Assembly: GCF_003946015.1 (NCBI RefSeq)
Contig: NZ_RHNU01000009.1
Location: 1 to 64,000 of the forward strand
Length of the DNA stretch: 64,000 bases
Direction: 5' to 3'
Source: Companilactobacillus insicii
GTDB taxonomy: Bacteria > Bacillota > Bacilli > Lactobacillales > Lactobacillaceae
Of this stretch, positions 19,586-28,914 are shown in pieces (the first letter of the stretch is position 1; the number at the start of each line of letters is the position of its first letter). Below the pieces are notes generated by a model. It made no database searches and was not told the DNA's origin. It saw only the letters and a list, made by a program, of their open reading frames with translations. Position numbers and translations under genes: made by a program.

Positions 19586-19888
19586 TTTATCCCTCTTTCA
19601 TAGGGTTTTCATTATTATCGATTAAATTATAACAGATTTATACTATTATATTAAATGTTATTGATATATCAACGTTTTTAAGTTCCTACTGAATTAGCAA
19701 CATTCAAAAACATATTCATAAATTTTAACATCTTTTTCTATTATATTATACTTAGTTAAAATATTGAAAATAAAAATGAGCTTTCATTATATTAATTGAA
19801 AGCTCATATATTATTAATTAGTATCGGTTACTTATATTCAAAATTACGTTAAAATGTAATTAAGATATTATGAAAGTTGGTCTTAAAT
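19586..19888. other. Gene-free stretch between degV and the hemolysin III gene
   Basis: About 300 bases of AT-rich sequence. The only structured element is a perfect 11-base hairpin at 19776-19807 (see separate entry). It should hold the divergent promoters of degV and the hemolysin III gene; I could not pick convincing boxes. No coding frame with a ribosome site was seen. Confidence 0.6.
19776..19807 (-). terminator. Minus-oriented terminator with no adjacent minus-strand gene
   Basis: The stem ATGAGCTTTCA/TGAAAGCTCAT with a 10-base loop is followed on the minus strand by TTTTATTTT. The nearest minus-strand gene upstream of it is folA, which lies beyond the plus-strand hemolysin III gene. 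It may therefore end an antisense read-through transcript. Confidence 0.7.
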
Positions 19889-20542
19889 TTGGCTAAAAAA
19901 ATAAAAACCTTTACCAGAAGATACATTATCACGAATGAAATATTCAGCGCCATAACTCATGGAATCGGGATCATCTTAGCTATAATCGGGGCAGTATTCT
20001 TACTAATTAAAGGATTTAAACAAGGTGACCCACTGGCAATAACTGCATATTTTATTTATGCTTTTACCCTTTTCTTCCTATACCTCAGTTCAACTTTATT
20101 CCATAGTTTATACTTTACAAAGGCAAAAGGGGTATTCCAAATATTTGACCATAGTTCCATTTTTCTAATGATTGCTGGTACTTATACCCCTTTCTGCTTA
20201 GTAGCTCTTAGAGGGTCATTTTTCGGCATAGCAATCTTGTCAGTTATTTGGATACTAGCCATCTTAGGAATATTATACAAAATATTTAATGTTGGTAAAT
20301 TCAAATATTTAGAAACACTTCTATATGTTTTAATGGGTTGGGCAATTATTATTGCCATGAAACCACTGTACCAGTCCATTGGTGCAACTGGTATTTGGCT
20401 TTTAGTTTCAGGTGGAATTGCATTCACTTTAGGTGCCTGCCTATATTTAATGAAAAATCTTAAATACATTCACGTTATATGGCACATATTCGTAATGATT
20501 GGCACTGCATTAATGTATTTTTCAGTTTATTTTTATGTTTAA
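19889..20542 (+). CDS. Hemolysin III family membrane protein (YqfA/PAQR-like)
   Basis: A 217-residue protein with about seven membrane helices. Conserved motifs of the PAQR/hemolysin III family are EIFSAITHGIG near the N-terminus, STLFHSLYF, FDHSSIFLMIAGTYTPF and the C-terminal HVIWHIFVMIG. Histidines and Asp in these motifs bind zinc in the family. The haemolytic activity of the name is not established for most members. I prefer the TTG at 19889 (MAKKIKTF) over the TTG at 19877; neither has a strong ribosome site. The stop codon overlaps the convergent folA stop by four bases. Confidence 0.85.
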   Translation: MAKKIKTFTRRYIITNEIFSAITHGIGIILAIIGAVFLLIKGFKQGDPLAITAYFIYAFTLFFLYLSSTLFHSLYFTKAKGVFQIFDHSSIFLMIAGTYTPFCLVALRGSFFGIAILSVIWILAILGILYKIFNVGKFKYLETLLYVLMGWAIIIAMKPLYQSIGATGIWLLVSGGIAFTLGACLYLMKNLKYIHVIWHIFVMIGTALMYFSVYFYV

Positions 20543-21030
20543 ATTTTATCGTAAGTTTCGAAGGTGTATGGATAGATATTCTTATCGTCCACAACACCTT
20601 CTTTTTTTCCGATTAATTTAAAATCGTCGTAATTCAAATCGATCATTTTAACATCGCCATCAAACTCGTGATCTATCTTTGTTAAATATAATCTATCAAC
20701 TTCATTTTTGAACATTTCAAATATTCCTGCACCACCGATAACCATAACTTCTTCATCATCTTTAACATAATTAGATAATTTATTCTTATCAGATAGTAAT
20801 ACAACCGATTCAGGTACTTCGTACTTAGTATTACGAGAAATTACAATATTCAATCGATTTGGTAATGGACCATTTGGGAAACTCTCGTATGTCTTACGCC
20901 CCATTACAATCGTATGATGTGCCGTAACATTACGGAAATGTTTTAAGTCATTCGGCATTGACCACGGCAAAGTGCCATCTTTTCCAATTATGTGATTCTT
21001 ATCTTCAGCCCAAACAAAACTAATAATCAT
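20539..21030 (-). CDS. folA: Dihydrofolate reductase
   Basis: A 163-residue enzyme reducing dihydrofolate to tetrahydrofolate with NADPH, the target of trimethoprim. Motifs are IIGKDGTLPWSMPNDLKHF near residue 15, IVMGRKTYESFP near 40, NIVISRN near 60 and MVIGGAGIFEMF near 95. It lies 11 bases after thyA, whose reaction makes dihydrofolate, so the two form a functional pair. No terminator is visible after its stop codon on the minus strand. Confidence 0.97.
   Translation of the reverse strand: MIISFVWAEDKNHIIGKDGTLPWSMPNDLKHFRNVTAHHTIVMGRKTYESFPNGPLPNRLNIVISRNTKYEVPESVVLLSDKNKLSNYVKDDEEVMVIGGAGIFEMFKNEVDRLYLTKIDHEFDGDVKMIDLNYDDFKLIGKKEGVVDDKNIYPYTFETYDKI
20560..20608 (+). terminator. Terminator of the hemolysin III gene, inside folA
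   Basis: The outer stem GAAGGTGT (20560-20567) and ACACCTTC (20594-20601) is followed by seven T residues on the plus strand. Some inner pairing (GATA/TATC) extends the stem. It lies within the 3' part of the folA coding sequence and has no T-run on the minus strand. Confidence 0.65.
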
Positions 21031-21041
21031 CTATTCTCTCC

Positions 21042-21998
21042 TTATACGGCAATAGGTGCCTTAATTGCTGGTTCTGGATTATAATCTTTAACTTGAATAT
21101 CAGAGACGTCTATATCAAAAATACTTTTATCTGAATTTATTTCTAACTGCGGACCATCATGTAATTCACGTGATAACTGAGTCTTAACTTGCTCGATATG
21201 ATTTAAATAAATATGTGCATCCCCAAGAGTATGAATAAATTCTCCCACTTCAAGTCCTGTTTCACGCGCAATTAAATGAGTTAACAAAGCATAGCTTGCA
21301 ATATTAAAGGGAACACCTAAGAATAAGTCACCACTTCTTTGATACAACTGACATGATAACTTACCATCATTTACATAAAACTGGAATAAAGTATGACATG
21401 GTGGCAAGGCCATGGATGGCACATCTTCTGGATTCCAAGCGCTTACTATCATTCTCCTTGAATCAGGAGTTTTCTTTATTTGATCAATAACATTTGCAAT
21501 TTGATCAATAATACCGCCATCACGAGTCTGCCAATGACGCCACTGTGCGCCATAAACAAAGCCTAAATCCCCAAATTTCTTTGCAAAATCATCATCATCA
21601 AGAATACTTTCATCGAATTGCTTTTTTTGGATTTTATATTCCTTAGCAAATTCTTCATCGACTAAACTTCTGCGTCCGAAATCAGTCATATCAGGACCTT
21701 TATATTCAGGACTTTCAATATATTTCTTAAATGCCCACTCATCCCATATATGATTCTTATGTTTTAATAAATAACGAATGTTAGTATCGCCGTGCAAAAA
21801 CCAAAGCAACTCACTTTTAATCAATCCAAAGGGAACCTTTTTTGTAGTCAGCAATGGAAAAGACTTAGATAAATCAAATCGCATTTGATAACCAAAAGTA
21901 CTGATAGTACCAGTTCCTGTACGATCACTTTTTTCGTGTCCATTTTTTAATACATAACTTAAAAGATCTAAATATTGTTGTTCATTAGTATTTGTCAT
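21042..21998 (-). CDS. thyA: Thymidylate synthase
   Basis: A 318-residue enzyme methylating dUMP to dTMP with methylene-tetrahydrofolate. The catalytic cysteine lies in [32 protein letters not shown] and the C-terminal [10 protein letters not shown] bind substrate. The long ThyA form, with an insertion near residue 100, is usual in lactobacilli. GGAGA precedes the ATG. It is followed by folA and preceded by the ABC-F gene 16 bases away. Confidence 0.97.
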   Translation of the reverse strand: MTNTNEQQYLDLLSYVLKNGHEKSDRTGTGTISTFGYQMRFDLSKSFPLLTTKKVPFGLIKSELLWFLHGDTNIRYLLKHKNHIWDEWAFKKYIESPEYKGPDMTDFGRRSLVDEEFAKEYKIQKKQFDESILDDDDFAKKFGDLGFVYGAQWRHWQTRDGGIIDQIANVIDQIKKTPDSRRMIVSAWNPEDVPSMALPPCHTLFQFYVNDGKLSCQLYQRSGDLFLGVPFNIASYALLTHLIARETGLEVGEFIHTLGDAHIYLNHIEQVKTQLSRELHDGPQLEINSDKSIFDIDVSDIQVKDYNPEPAIKAPIAV

Positions 21999-22014
21999 GA
22001 CTTCTCCTTATCTT

Positions 22015-23907
22015 TTACTCAAATTGGCCTAGGTATTCCCAACGTTCCATTAACTTATCAGCTTCAGCATTTTTTTCGTCTAGTTGTTTCTGAAAATCCA
22101 TTAATTCCTGATAACCGTTAGAATCGTCATTCAATTGCTTTTTCAAAGTTGAAATCTCATCATCTAACTTCTCTATTTTCAGCTCTAACTTATCAAATTC
22201 CAATTTTTCTGCATATGTTAACTTCGTTTTTTCTTCTGGTTTCTTTTCAGCTATAGCTTCTTCTTGTTTCTTTTCCTTAGCCTCATGATGCTTGGCTTGT
22301 TCTAAGTCGTTCATCTTTTTAAGATACTCAGAATAAGAATCATAACTCTCTTTGATTTTTCCAATACCTTTAAAAATCAACAATTTATCAGCTATTTTAT
22401 CCAAAAAGTATCTATCATGGGATACGGCTAGAACTGTTCCTTTAAAACTTTCTAAGTAGTTTTCGAGAATGGTGAGCGTCTCAATATCCAAATTATTAGT
22501 TGGCTCATCAAGTAATAATACATTAGGCTGATTCATTAGAATTGCCAATAAATATAGACGGCGCTTTTCACCACCAGATAATTCACGAATAAATGCACTT
22601 TGCATATTGTGATCAAACTTAAAAGTATCTAAAAGTTGTGAAGCAGACATTCTTTCACCATCGGTATTACGTACATTTTGACCAATACCTTCAAGGTAAA
22701 GAATAACCCGCTTATCTGGATCCATATCCTCTGTATACTGGGTATAATAACCTATTTTGACCGTTTGACCTGTCTTGATCTCACCTGAATCCAAAGGTAT
22801 TTTATTAACAATCGTATTCAAAAATGTTGTTTTACCTGAACCATTAGACCCGGTAACACCAATACGGTCTCCCTTAGTAATTAGATAACTAAAATCATCA
22901 ATAATAACTTTATCATCAAATTTAAGACTGGCATCTTTAATATCAAAAACGTCGTTTCCTAAACGTTGCTGTGCAATATCGATCGACATATCTTTTTGTA
23001 CATCTGGTTTATCTTGTAAATCTTCTTTTAAATCTTTAAATCTATCAATACGAGCCTGCTGTTTAGTTCCACGTGCTTTAACACCAGCTCGCATCCAATC
23101 CAATTCCTTTTTATACATTTGTGTCTTGTGGTGCTGCTCTGAAGCATATATTTCTTCATTGGCAGCCTTTTGCTGTAAATATTTCTCGTAATTTCCATCA
23201 TACTCAGTTACATTACGATTCTCTAATTCAAAAATTCGTGTAGCAACTGTATTCAGGAAATACCTATCGTGAGTAACAAACAAAACTGAACCCTTGTACT
23301 TATTCAAGTATCCTTCTAACCAGTCAATTGCTTCGTAATCCAAATGATTAGTAGGCTCATCTAAGATCAATAAATCTGAATCGGAAATCAACGTCTGTGC
23401 TAAAGCCACACGCCTTTGTTGACCACCAGATAAATCTTCAACCTTTTTATCCAACTCAGTAATTCCCAATTTATTCAGGATGGATTTAACATCTGATTCC
23501 ATTTGCCAAGCTTCTGCAGCATTCATTTGTTCCTGGAGTTTAAAAAAATCATCCTGAATTTTTGTGTCAGTCGAGTTTGCATTGAATTTTGTTAATGCAC
23601 GTTCATATTTTCTAATCAGTTGAAATTTCTCACCACTACCTGCGAAAACAGAATCAATAACTGATAGCTTCTCATCTAATTCGGGTTGCTGAGTTAAATA
23701 GGTTATTTTATAATTCTTAGGTTTTTCGATACCAATCGAATTTAAATCCTCTGGATTTACAATTCCGTCTAGTAACGTCGTTTTACCCGCTCCGTTAAGT
23801 CCAAGCAAACCTATTCTGTCGCCTTCTCCAATAGTAAAGGTCACGTTTTTAAAAAGTGTTCTTTCACCGAATGACTTATATGCATTTGTGATATTTAAAG
23901 TTTTCAA
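22015..23907 (-). CDS. ABC-F family ATPase (Uup/YfmR-like translation factor)
   Basis: A 630-residue soluble protein with two ABC ATPase domains and no membrane segment. Walker A motifs are GLNGAGKTT and GSNGSGKTT. Signatures are LSGGQQRR and LSGGEKRR. Walker B motifs end in LDEPTNHLD and LDEPTNNLD. A charged coiled-coil C-terminal domain (about 545-630) resembles Uup and YfmR, which help ribosomes on difficult peptides or associate with DNA transposition phenotypes. I choose the TTG at 23907 (MKTLNIT), with GGTG eight bases upstream; the GTG at 23919 has no ribosome site. A resistance role is not indicated by the sequence. Confidence 0.88.
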   Translation of the reverse strand: MKTLNITNAYKSFGERTLFKNVTFTIGEGDRIGLLGLNGAGKTTLLDGIVNPEDLNSIGIEKPKNYKITYLTQQPELDEKLSVIDSVFAGSGEKFQLIRKYERALTKFNANSTDTKIQDDFFKLQEQMNAAEAWQMESDVKSILNKLGITELDKKVEDLSGGQQRRVALAQTLISDSDLLILDEPTNHLDYEAIDWLEGYLNKYKGSVLFVTHDRYFLNTVATRIFELENRNVTEYDGNYEKYLQQKAANEEIYASEQHHKTQMYKKELDWMRAGVKARGTKQQARIDRFKDLKEDLQDKPDVQKDMSIDIAQQRLGNDVFDIKDASLKFDDKVIIDDFSYLITKGDRIGVTGSNGSGKTTFLNTIVNKIPLDSGEIKTGQTVKIGYYTQYTEDMDPDKRVILYLEGIGQNVRNTDGERMSASQLLDTFKFDHNMQSAFIRELSGGEKRRLYLLAILMNQPNVLLLDEPTNNLDIETLTILENYLESFKGTVLAVSHDRYFLDKIADKLLIFKGIGKIKESYDSYSEYLKKMNDLEQAKHHEAKEKKQEEAIAEKKPEEKTKLTYAEKLEFDKLELKIEKLDDEISTLKKQLNDDSNGYQELMDFQKQLDEKNAEADKLMERWEYLGQFE

Positions 23908-24001
23908 ATAATTCACCACGTTAATTTAGTATAGTTACGTCTCTATTTTTTATTTAGAGGATGTCTTGTTAATTATCACATAAAATTAGACAAAACAAAA
24001 A

Positions 24002-24019
24002 CCTCACAGCAATGTGAGG
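24002..24019 (-). terminator. Terminator of the unknown 154-residue gene
   Basis: A 7-base stem (CCTCACA/TGTGAGG) with a 4-base loop and TTTTTGTTTT after it on the minus strand. Confidence 0.85.
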
Positions 24020-24027
24020 CTTTTATT

Positions 24028-24492
24028 TTATAAATCTTTGTTGTATACGTCGAAAACAGTATGGTCACTGTCGATTGTTATATACAAATTTCCGTTCTTA
24101 CTTGAGATTGCTGATGTTTGATAAACATTATCTAATCCTTCAGCATCCTTTTGTTTGAATGGGAAATAAATTTGCATTGGATCCTTATCTTCATCATCTT
24201 CAAATACAAGGTCACATTTTTCAATATCTTGATACTTGATTACACGGTTGAACATTCCTTCAGTCATTGCTGCTGTAGAAACATCAGTATCCTTGATATA
24301 GTCAGCTGCCGGTAAAATTTCGATTCTGAAACGTTTGCATGGATGGATCTCTTGCATACGTCCACCATGAATACGTCCATAACTTGTAGTTACACGTGAA
24401 ATCCAAACATCACTCATTTCACTGTGACTAACTGTCCAAGTATCATCATTTCTGAAGTAGAATTTTAATTCTTTGAATACATGCTTTGTCAT
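24028..24492 (-). CDS. Conserved-looking hypothetical protein, 154 residues
   Basis: Not recognised. It is an acidic soluble protein without signal peptide or membrane segment. The N-terminal half has several aromatic and His residues and an HPCKRFRIEI segment around residue 50. An acidic patch (FEDDEDKDP) lies near residue 98, and the last part reads like beta strands. Codon use matches the neighbours, and a strong AAGGGTGG precedes the ATG, so it is a real expressed gene. It lies 56 bases after cca and has its own terminator. The name of any domain would be a guess. Confidence 0.75.
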   Translation of the reverse strand: MTKHVFKELKFYFRNDDTWTVSHSEMSDVWISRVTTSYGRIHGGRMQEIHPCKRFRIEILPAADYIKDTDVSTAAMTEGMFNRVIKYQDIEKCDLVFEDDEDKDPMQIYFPFKQKDAEGLDNVYQTSAISSKNGNLYITIDSDHTVFDVYNKDL

Positions 24493-24547
24493 ATAACCAC
24501 CCTTTCGATACTAAATTACTTACAAAGATAATAATAACACAGCAAAC

Positions 24548-25747
24548 TCATTCACTTAACAAATAATGTTCCAATTTATCAAAATTGTTGTAAACGGTTC
24601 CTTCCACGACCTTATGCTCTATCTCGGACATATATTTTCCAATCTCAGGACCTGGTTTTATGTCCAAGATTTTAATTATATCGTTACCAGTAATAGCCAA
24701 ATCTCGACTAGATTTAATTGGAATATCACGTACCATTTTAGATAACTTATTATCATCAATCTCTATCTTAAATAATTTACAAAGTTTAATGGTCCTATCA
24801 AAATTATCTACACCTAAACTATAAATATCCCATAAATCAAAGTCCTTATTTTGAAAATTCTTTAACATTTTATCTGTTGCAACGCTTGCTTCACGAGATT
24901 TATTCGACACTTTCCAATTACGAAGCATCTTATTAAATTGTTTTGGCGTCAGGGCCATAACATATCCAATAGCAGTCCATGCAGATTCCTCATCTTCAAA
25001 CTTCAAATCATCTAGCTCTAATAGTTTAGATAAGTTGTCTCGTTGTCCAGAAAATGTGGGACAATGCTCCGACAAATCTAGGTTCAAAAAATCCGCAAAT
25101 CCAGTTTGCCAAGCCTTGCCTAGCATTAATTTGATAAATTCTTCTCTTATACGTTCAATAGCAATTTTTTCTAGCAAATAGGCATTATCCTTAATTGCCA
25201 CTGCGGTTTCTTCTTCCACTTTAAAGTTTAATTGTGACTGAAATCTAACTGCTCTCATCATACGTAAAGCATCTTCATGAAAGCGCTCCTCCGCTTTACC
25301 AACAGCTCGAATTACTCTTTTATTCAGATCACCCAAACCATCAAACTTATCAATAACGTTTCCATTTCGATCAACAGCTAAAGCGTTAATAGTAAAGTCA
25401 CGACGTTTTAAATCATCTTTCAGTGATCTTACAAAGGTTACCTTATCTGGTCTACGAAAATCCTGATATCCGGACTCTGTTCTAAAAGTTGTTATTTCGT
25501 ATGAATCATCATTGATTAATACAGTAACCGTACCATGTTGAATACCTGTATCAACTGTACGTTTAAAAATGCTTTTAATCTCTTCAGGGTACGCACTAGT
25601 TGCAATATCAACATCATGAATTGGAATACCTAAAATGTGGTCGCGCACACTTCCTCCAACAAAATAAGCTTCAAATCCTGCTTTTTCTATTTCTTCTAAG
25701 ACCGGTAACGCTTGTTTAAAGTCTGAAGGAAGCTTTTCAATACGCAT
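24548..25747 (-). CDS. cca: CCA tRNA nucleotidyltransferase
   Basis: A 399-residue class II enzyme that adds or repairs the 3' CCA of tRNAs. Head-domain motifs are VGGSVRDHILG, IHDVDIATSA, RRDFTINALA and FHEDALRMMRAVRF. The body and tail are helical. GAGGT precedes the ATG, and the gene starts 18 bases after the TPR gene, with which it is probably cotranscribed. No CCA motif conflict or truncation was seen. Confidence 0.95.
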   Translation of the reverse strand: MRIEKLPSDFKQALPVLEEIEKAGFEAYFVGGSVRDHILGIPIHDVDIATSAYPEEIKSIFKRTVDTGIQHGTVTVLINDDSYEITTFRTESGYQDFRRPDKVTFVRSLKDDLKRRDFTINALAVDRNGNVIDKFDGLGDLNKRVIRAVGKAEERFHEDALRMMRAVRFQSQLNFKVEEETAVAIKDNAYLLEKIAIERIREEFIKLMLGKAWQTGFADFLNLDLSEHCPTFSGQRDNLSKLLELDDLKFEDEESAWTAIGYVMALTPKQFNKMLRNWKVSNKSREASVATDKMLKNFQNKDFDLWDIYSLGVDNFDRTIKLCKLFKIEIDDNKLSKMVRDIPIKSSRDLAITGNDIIKILDIKPGPEIGKYMSEIEHKVVEGTVYNNFDKLEHYLLSE

Positions 25748-25765
25748 AAAATTACCTCACATTTT

Positions 25766-27010
25766 TTAAATTTGATCCATTAATTCCCGCATTTCAGTAT
25801 CATCTGGATCTTGTTTCAAGTACAGTGTCAAAGCTGCTTTAAGTGCATCTTTATCACCACTGCTACGCAATATTTCAATAACGTCTGTTAAATAGTCTAG
25901 GTTATCTTTATATTCATCCAGCACTAATAAAATATTCTCTTGAGCTTTAGCAATATCATCAGTTTCAAAATACGACTTAGCCAAGTTCCAAGTAAGCTTT
26001 GGATTTCCATTTAAATCAACATCATTCAATAAGTCAAGATTGTTCTTGTATTGTCCATGTGTTGTATAAAAGTCACTCAATCTAATAATTAATGGTAACG
26101 GAGTTTCTACTGTTTTTATACCCTTCTGAATTATTGACATGGCTTCTTCTGGTTCTTCAGAAATACCAGCATCAAAAGCTATTTGATATAACCGTTCATC
26201 TAATTCATTCAAATTGATGCCTAATTGTGCATACTTAAAGGCCTCTTGATTATTTTTAATATCCAAATAATCATCAGCCAAAATCGCATACGCCGTTGGA
26301 TAATCATGATTAACATCAAGTAGTTTCTCTAAAATACTAATAGATTTATTATAATCCTTTACTTGATTATACAGAAACCCTAATTGATACTGTGCATCTT
26401 CATTGAGTTCAATTGCGTTTAACTTTTCAAATTCTGAAATTGCTTCCTCATATTGTCCATCACCGGCTAAAGAACTAGCCTTGCGTAATACAATAGAAAT
26501 ACCTGAATAATTCGTTATACCGGCATCTAATAGCATATCGTAGTACGTTAAAGCTTTACTAAATAAGTTTTCGTCAAAATATAATTCGGCGATTGCAAAC
26601 TTAAAAACATCCTCATCTGGATAGTTTCTAATACCTGTCAGTAATTTCTGTTCACTAACTTCATATAATCCTTGTGATTGATAAATATCAGCTGACACTA
26701 GCAAATTCTCCGCATAAGCTGGTGAATCTGGACCTATTTGCGATATATAATCTAGTGCCTTATCAGAATCTCCATCTGACACAGCGATTTCAGCTAATCT
26801 AGAAAGAATTTGACCTTCATCAGGATAAAAAGTTAATAAATGTTCATAAATTGATTTAGCCTGTACTGAGAGCCCGCGACTCATCAATGTTTCAGCTAAA
26901 GAAAATTGTGTTTGATCGTCGTCCTGTTCAATTGATTGCTTGATTAAACTGTCTACCTTAGTAAAATCACCTGCGTCAATTGTGTCCATTACTTCATCTG
27001 CTTTAGTCAA
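25766..27010 (-). CDS. Tetratricopeptide-repeat protein
   Basis: A 414-residue soluble protein made almost entirely of TPR helical pairs, for example ALDYISQIGPDSPAYAENLL and AYAILADDYLDIKNNQEAF. Such repeats are protein-binding scaffolds. The partner is unknown. It is found upstream of cca in many lactobacilli. The start is a TTG seven bases after GGAGG. Highly acidic composition (many Asp and Glu) fits a cytoplasmic protein. Confidence 0.85.
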   Translation of the reverse strand: MTKADEVMDTIDAGDFTKVDSLIKQSIEQDDDQTQFSLAETLMSRGLSVQAKSIYEHLLTFYPDEGQILSRLAEIAVSDGDSDKALDYISQIGPDSPAYAENLLVSADIYQSQGLYEVSEQKLLTGIRNYPDEDVFKFAIAELYFDENLFSKALTYYDMLLDAGITNYSGISIVLRKASSLAGDGQYEEAISEFEKLNAIELNEDAQYQLGFLYNQVKDYNKSISILEKLLDVNHDYPTAYAILADDYLDIKNNQEAFKYAQLGINLNELDERLYQIAFDAGISEEPEEAMSIIQKGIKTVETPLPLIIRLSDFYTTHGQYKNNLDLLNDVDLNGNPKLTWNLAKSYFETDDIAKAQENILLVLDEYKDNLDYLTDVIEILRSSGDKDALKAALTLYLKQDPDDTEMRELMDQI

Positions 27011-27073
27011 ATTATTTCCTCCGTTTATTTCTAATACTTAATTTTAAATTAACCGTGTGTTTACTATTTGCAT

Positions 27074-27097
27074 AAAAAAAGACGGTCATCCGACCGC
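27074..27097 (-). terminator. Terminator of hup
   Basis: The stem CGGTC/GACCG (27083-27087 and 27092-27096) with a 4-base loop is followed on the minus strand by TCTTTTTTT. Confidence 0.85.
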
Positions 27098-27111
27098 CCC
27101 CAAGTTTAAAA

Positions 27112-27387
27112 CTATTTAACTGAATCTTTCAAAGCCTTACCTGGTTTGAATGCAGGAACCTTGCTTGCTGGAATCTTGATTTCTTCACCAGTTTGTGGGT
27201 TACGACCTTTACGAGCTGCACGTTGACGTACTTCAAAGTTACCAAAGCCAATTAATTGAACTTTGTTACCTTCTGATAAGTTTTCTTGAATGCTTTCAAA
27301 TACAGCATCAACTGCTGAAGTAGCATCTTTCTTTGTTAGTCCTGTCTTACTTGCAACACTATCAATAAGTTCTGCTTTATTTGCCAT
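27112..27387 (-). CDS. hup: DNA-binding protein HU
   Basis: A 91-residue histone-like protein that bends and compacts DNA. The sequence shows the HU signature: [21 protein letters not shown] forms the DNA-binding arm, and an FKPGKALKD tail follows. A strong GGAGG precedes the ATG, as expected for an abundant protein. It has its own promoter (27460-27488) and terminator. It sits after der, the standard Firmicutes order. Confidence 0.97.
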   Translation of the reverse strand: MANKAELIDSVASKTGLTKKDATSAVDAVFESIQENLSEGNKVQLIGFGNFEVRQRAARKGRNPQTGEEIKIPASKVPAFKPGKALKDSVK

Positions 27388-27459
27388 ACGTAATACCTCC
27401 GGAGATTTGTATAATTTTAGAACACATGAACGACGACTGTGTTCATCATTCCATTAACA

Positions 27460-27488
27460 AAAGTACCATAGCAGTAGGGTTGTGGCAA
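27460..27488 (-). promoter_or_regulatory. Probable hup promoter
   Basis: On the minus strand TTGCCA (27483-27488), a 17-base spacer and TACTTT (27460-27465). The -10 is only a 4-of-6 match. The leader of about 70 bases contains no hairpin I consider convincing. Confidence 0.45.
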
Positions 27489-27580
27489 GCTTTTACGCTT
27501 TAAATTAGTAGAAAAATGTAAATCTTTACATAATTTATAAAAATGATTATAAAAACGCTGATTTTACCGCCACTTGGGGC

Positions 27581-28894
27581 TTACTTACGTTTTCTAGGTA
27601 AAATTTTAATTGGAGTACCTTCAAAATCAAAAGTATCTCTTAATTGATTCTTCAAGAACCTTTCATAAGAAAAATGTAATAGCTCATTATCATTAACAAA
27701 AACTACAAATGTAGGTGGTTGAACGGCAACCTGCGTCATATAATAAATTCGCAATCTCTTACCATTAACAACTGGAGTTGGGGCAATAGAAGTTGCACGT
27801 AATAACAAGTCATTAAGCACAGCCGATTGAATACGACGCTCACGGTTATCATAGACCCTAGAAACTAATTCCGGAATTTGATCTAATCTTTGTCCTTTAA
27901 CAGCTGAAGTAAATAAAATTGGTGCATATGACAAATATTGGAATCCATCCCTAATTTGGTTTTCAAAGTATTTCATAGTGTGATTATCTTTTTTCAAAGT
28001 ATCCCACTTGTTGACAACGATGATAACGCCCTTACCTGCATTGTGAGCATATCCAGCTACACGCTTATCTTGTTCACGAATACCTTCCTCGGCATTTAAA
28101 ACGACGCAAACTACATCTGATTTATCAATAGCACTTAAAGCTCTCAAAACAGAATACTTTTCAGTATTTTCATATACTTTTCCACGTTTTCTAATACCCG
28201 CAGTATCAATCATTGTAAAGTCTTTATCTAGCTTTTCATCATGATACTTTGTATCAATGGCATCACGTGTTGTTCCCTCCATGTTGGAAACAATAACACG
28301 TTCATCGCCCAATATAGCATTGACTAATGATGACTTACCAACATTTGGTCGACCGATAAAACTGAATTTAATGGTCTCATCTTCCTCAGATTTTTCATCA
28401 TTAGGAAACGCCTTGACTATTTCATCAAGTAAATCACCGATACCTGTGCCTTGAGCACCTGAAATGGGATTTGGATCACCGAATCCAAGTGAATAGAAAT
28501 CATAAATATTTTCTCTCTGCTCAGGATTATCAGCCTTATTAACAGCTAAAATAACAGGTTTCTTCGTACGATAGAGAATTTTAGCTACATCCTCATCTTC
28601 TTTAGTAACACTATTTTGACCATTAACGATAAAAACTATTACATCAGCTTCATCAATTGCAATTTCTGCTTGATTCTTAATTTGAATAGTCATTGGTTCC
28701 CCACTCATATCAATACCACCAGTATCAATTAAGCGAAATTCTTTACCTAACCAACTTGCACGCGCATAAATACGATCACGTGTGACACCAGGTGTATCCT
28801 CAACAATACTTAATCGTTCATTGATAATTCTATTAAAAATAGTTGATTTACCAACATTTGGACGCCCAACTAAGGCTACTACTGGAACTGCCAT
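27581..28894 (-). CDS. der: Ribosome biogenesis GTPase Der (EngA)
   Basis: A 437-residue essential GTPase for 50S assembly. It has two consecutive G domains (P-loops [12 protein letters not shown] near residue 9 and [12 protein letters not shown] near 182, DTGG and DTAG, NKAD and NKWD) followed by a KH-like domain that ends in KILPRKRK. It starts 20 bases after cmk. The rpsA gene often found between cmk and der in lactobacilli is absent here. Confidence 0.97.
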   Translation of the reverse strand: MAVPVVALVGRPNVGKSTIFNRIINERLSIVEDTPGVTRDRIYARASWLGKEFRLIDTGGIDMSGEPMTIQIKNQAEIAIDEADVIVFIVNGQNSVTKEDEDVAKILYRTKKPVILAVNKADNPEQRENIYDFYSLGFGDPNPISGAQGTGIGDLLDEIVKAFPNDEKSEEDETIKFSFIGRPNVGKSSLVNAILGDERVIVSNMEGTTRDAIDTKYHDEKLDKDFTMIDTAGIRKRGKVYENTEKYSVLRALSAIDKSDVVCVVLNAEEGIREQDKRVAGYAHNAGKGVIIVVNKWDTLKKDNHTMKYFENQIRDGFQYLSYAPILFTSAVKGQRLDQIPELVSRVYDNRERRIQSAVLNDLLLRATSIAPTPVVNGKRLRIYYMTQVAVQPPTFVVFVNDNELLHFSYERFLKNQLRDTFDFEGTPIKILPRKRK

Positions 28895-28914
28895 AAATCT
28901 ACCTCCCTACAATT

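Noticed and set aside
22015-23907. Antibiotic-resistance ABC-F (Vga/Lsa/OptrA type)
   Set aside because: The C-terminal coiled coil and context with thyA-folA fit housekeeping Uup/YfmR proteins better than resistance members.
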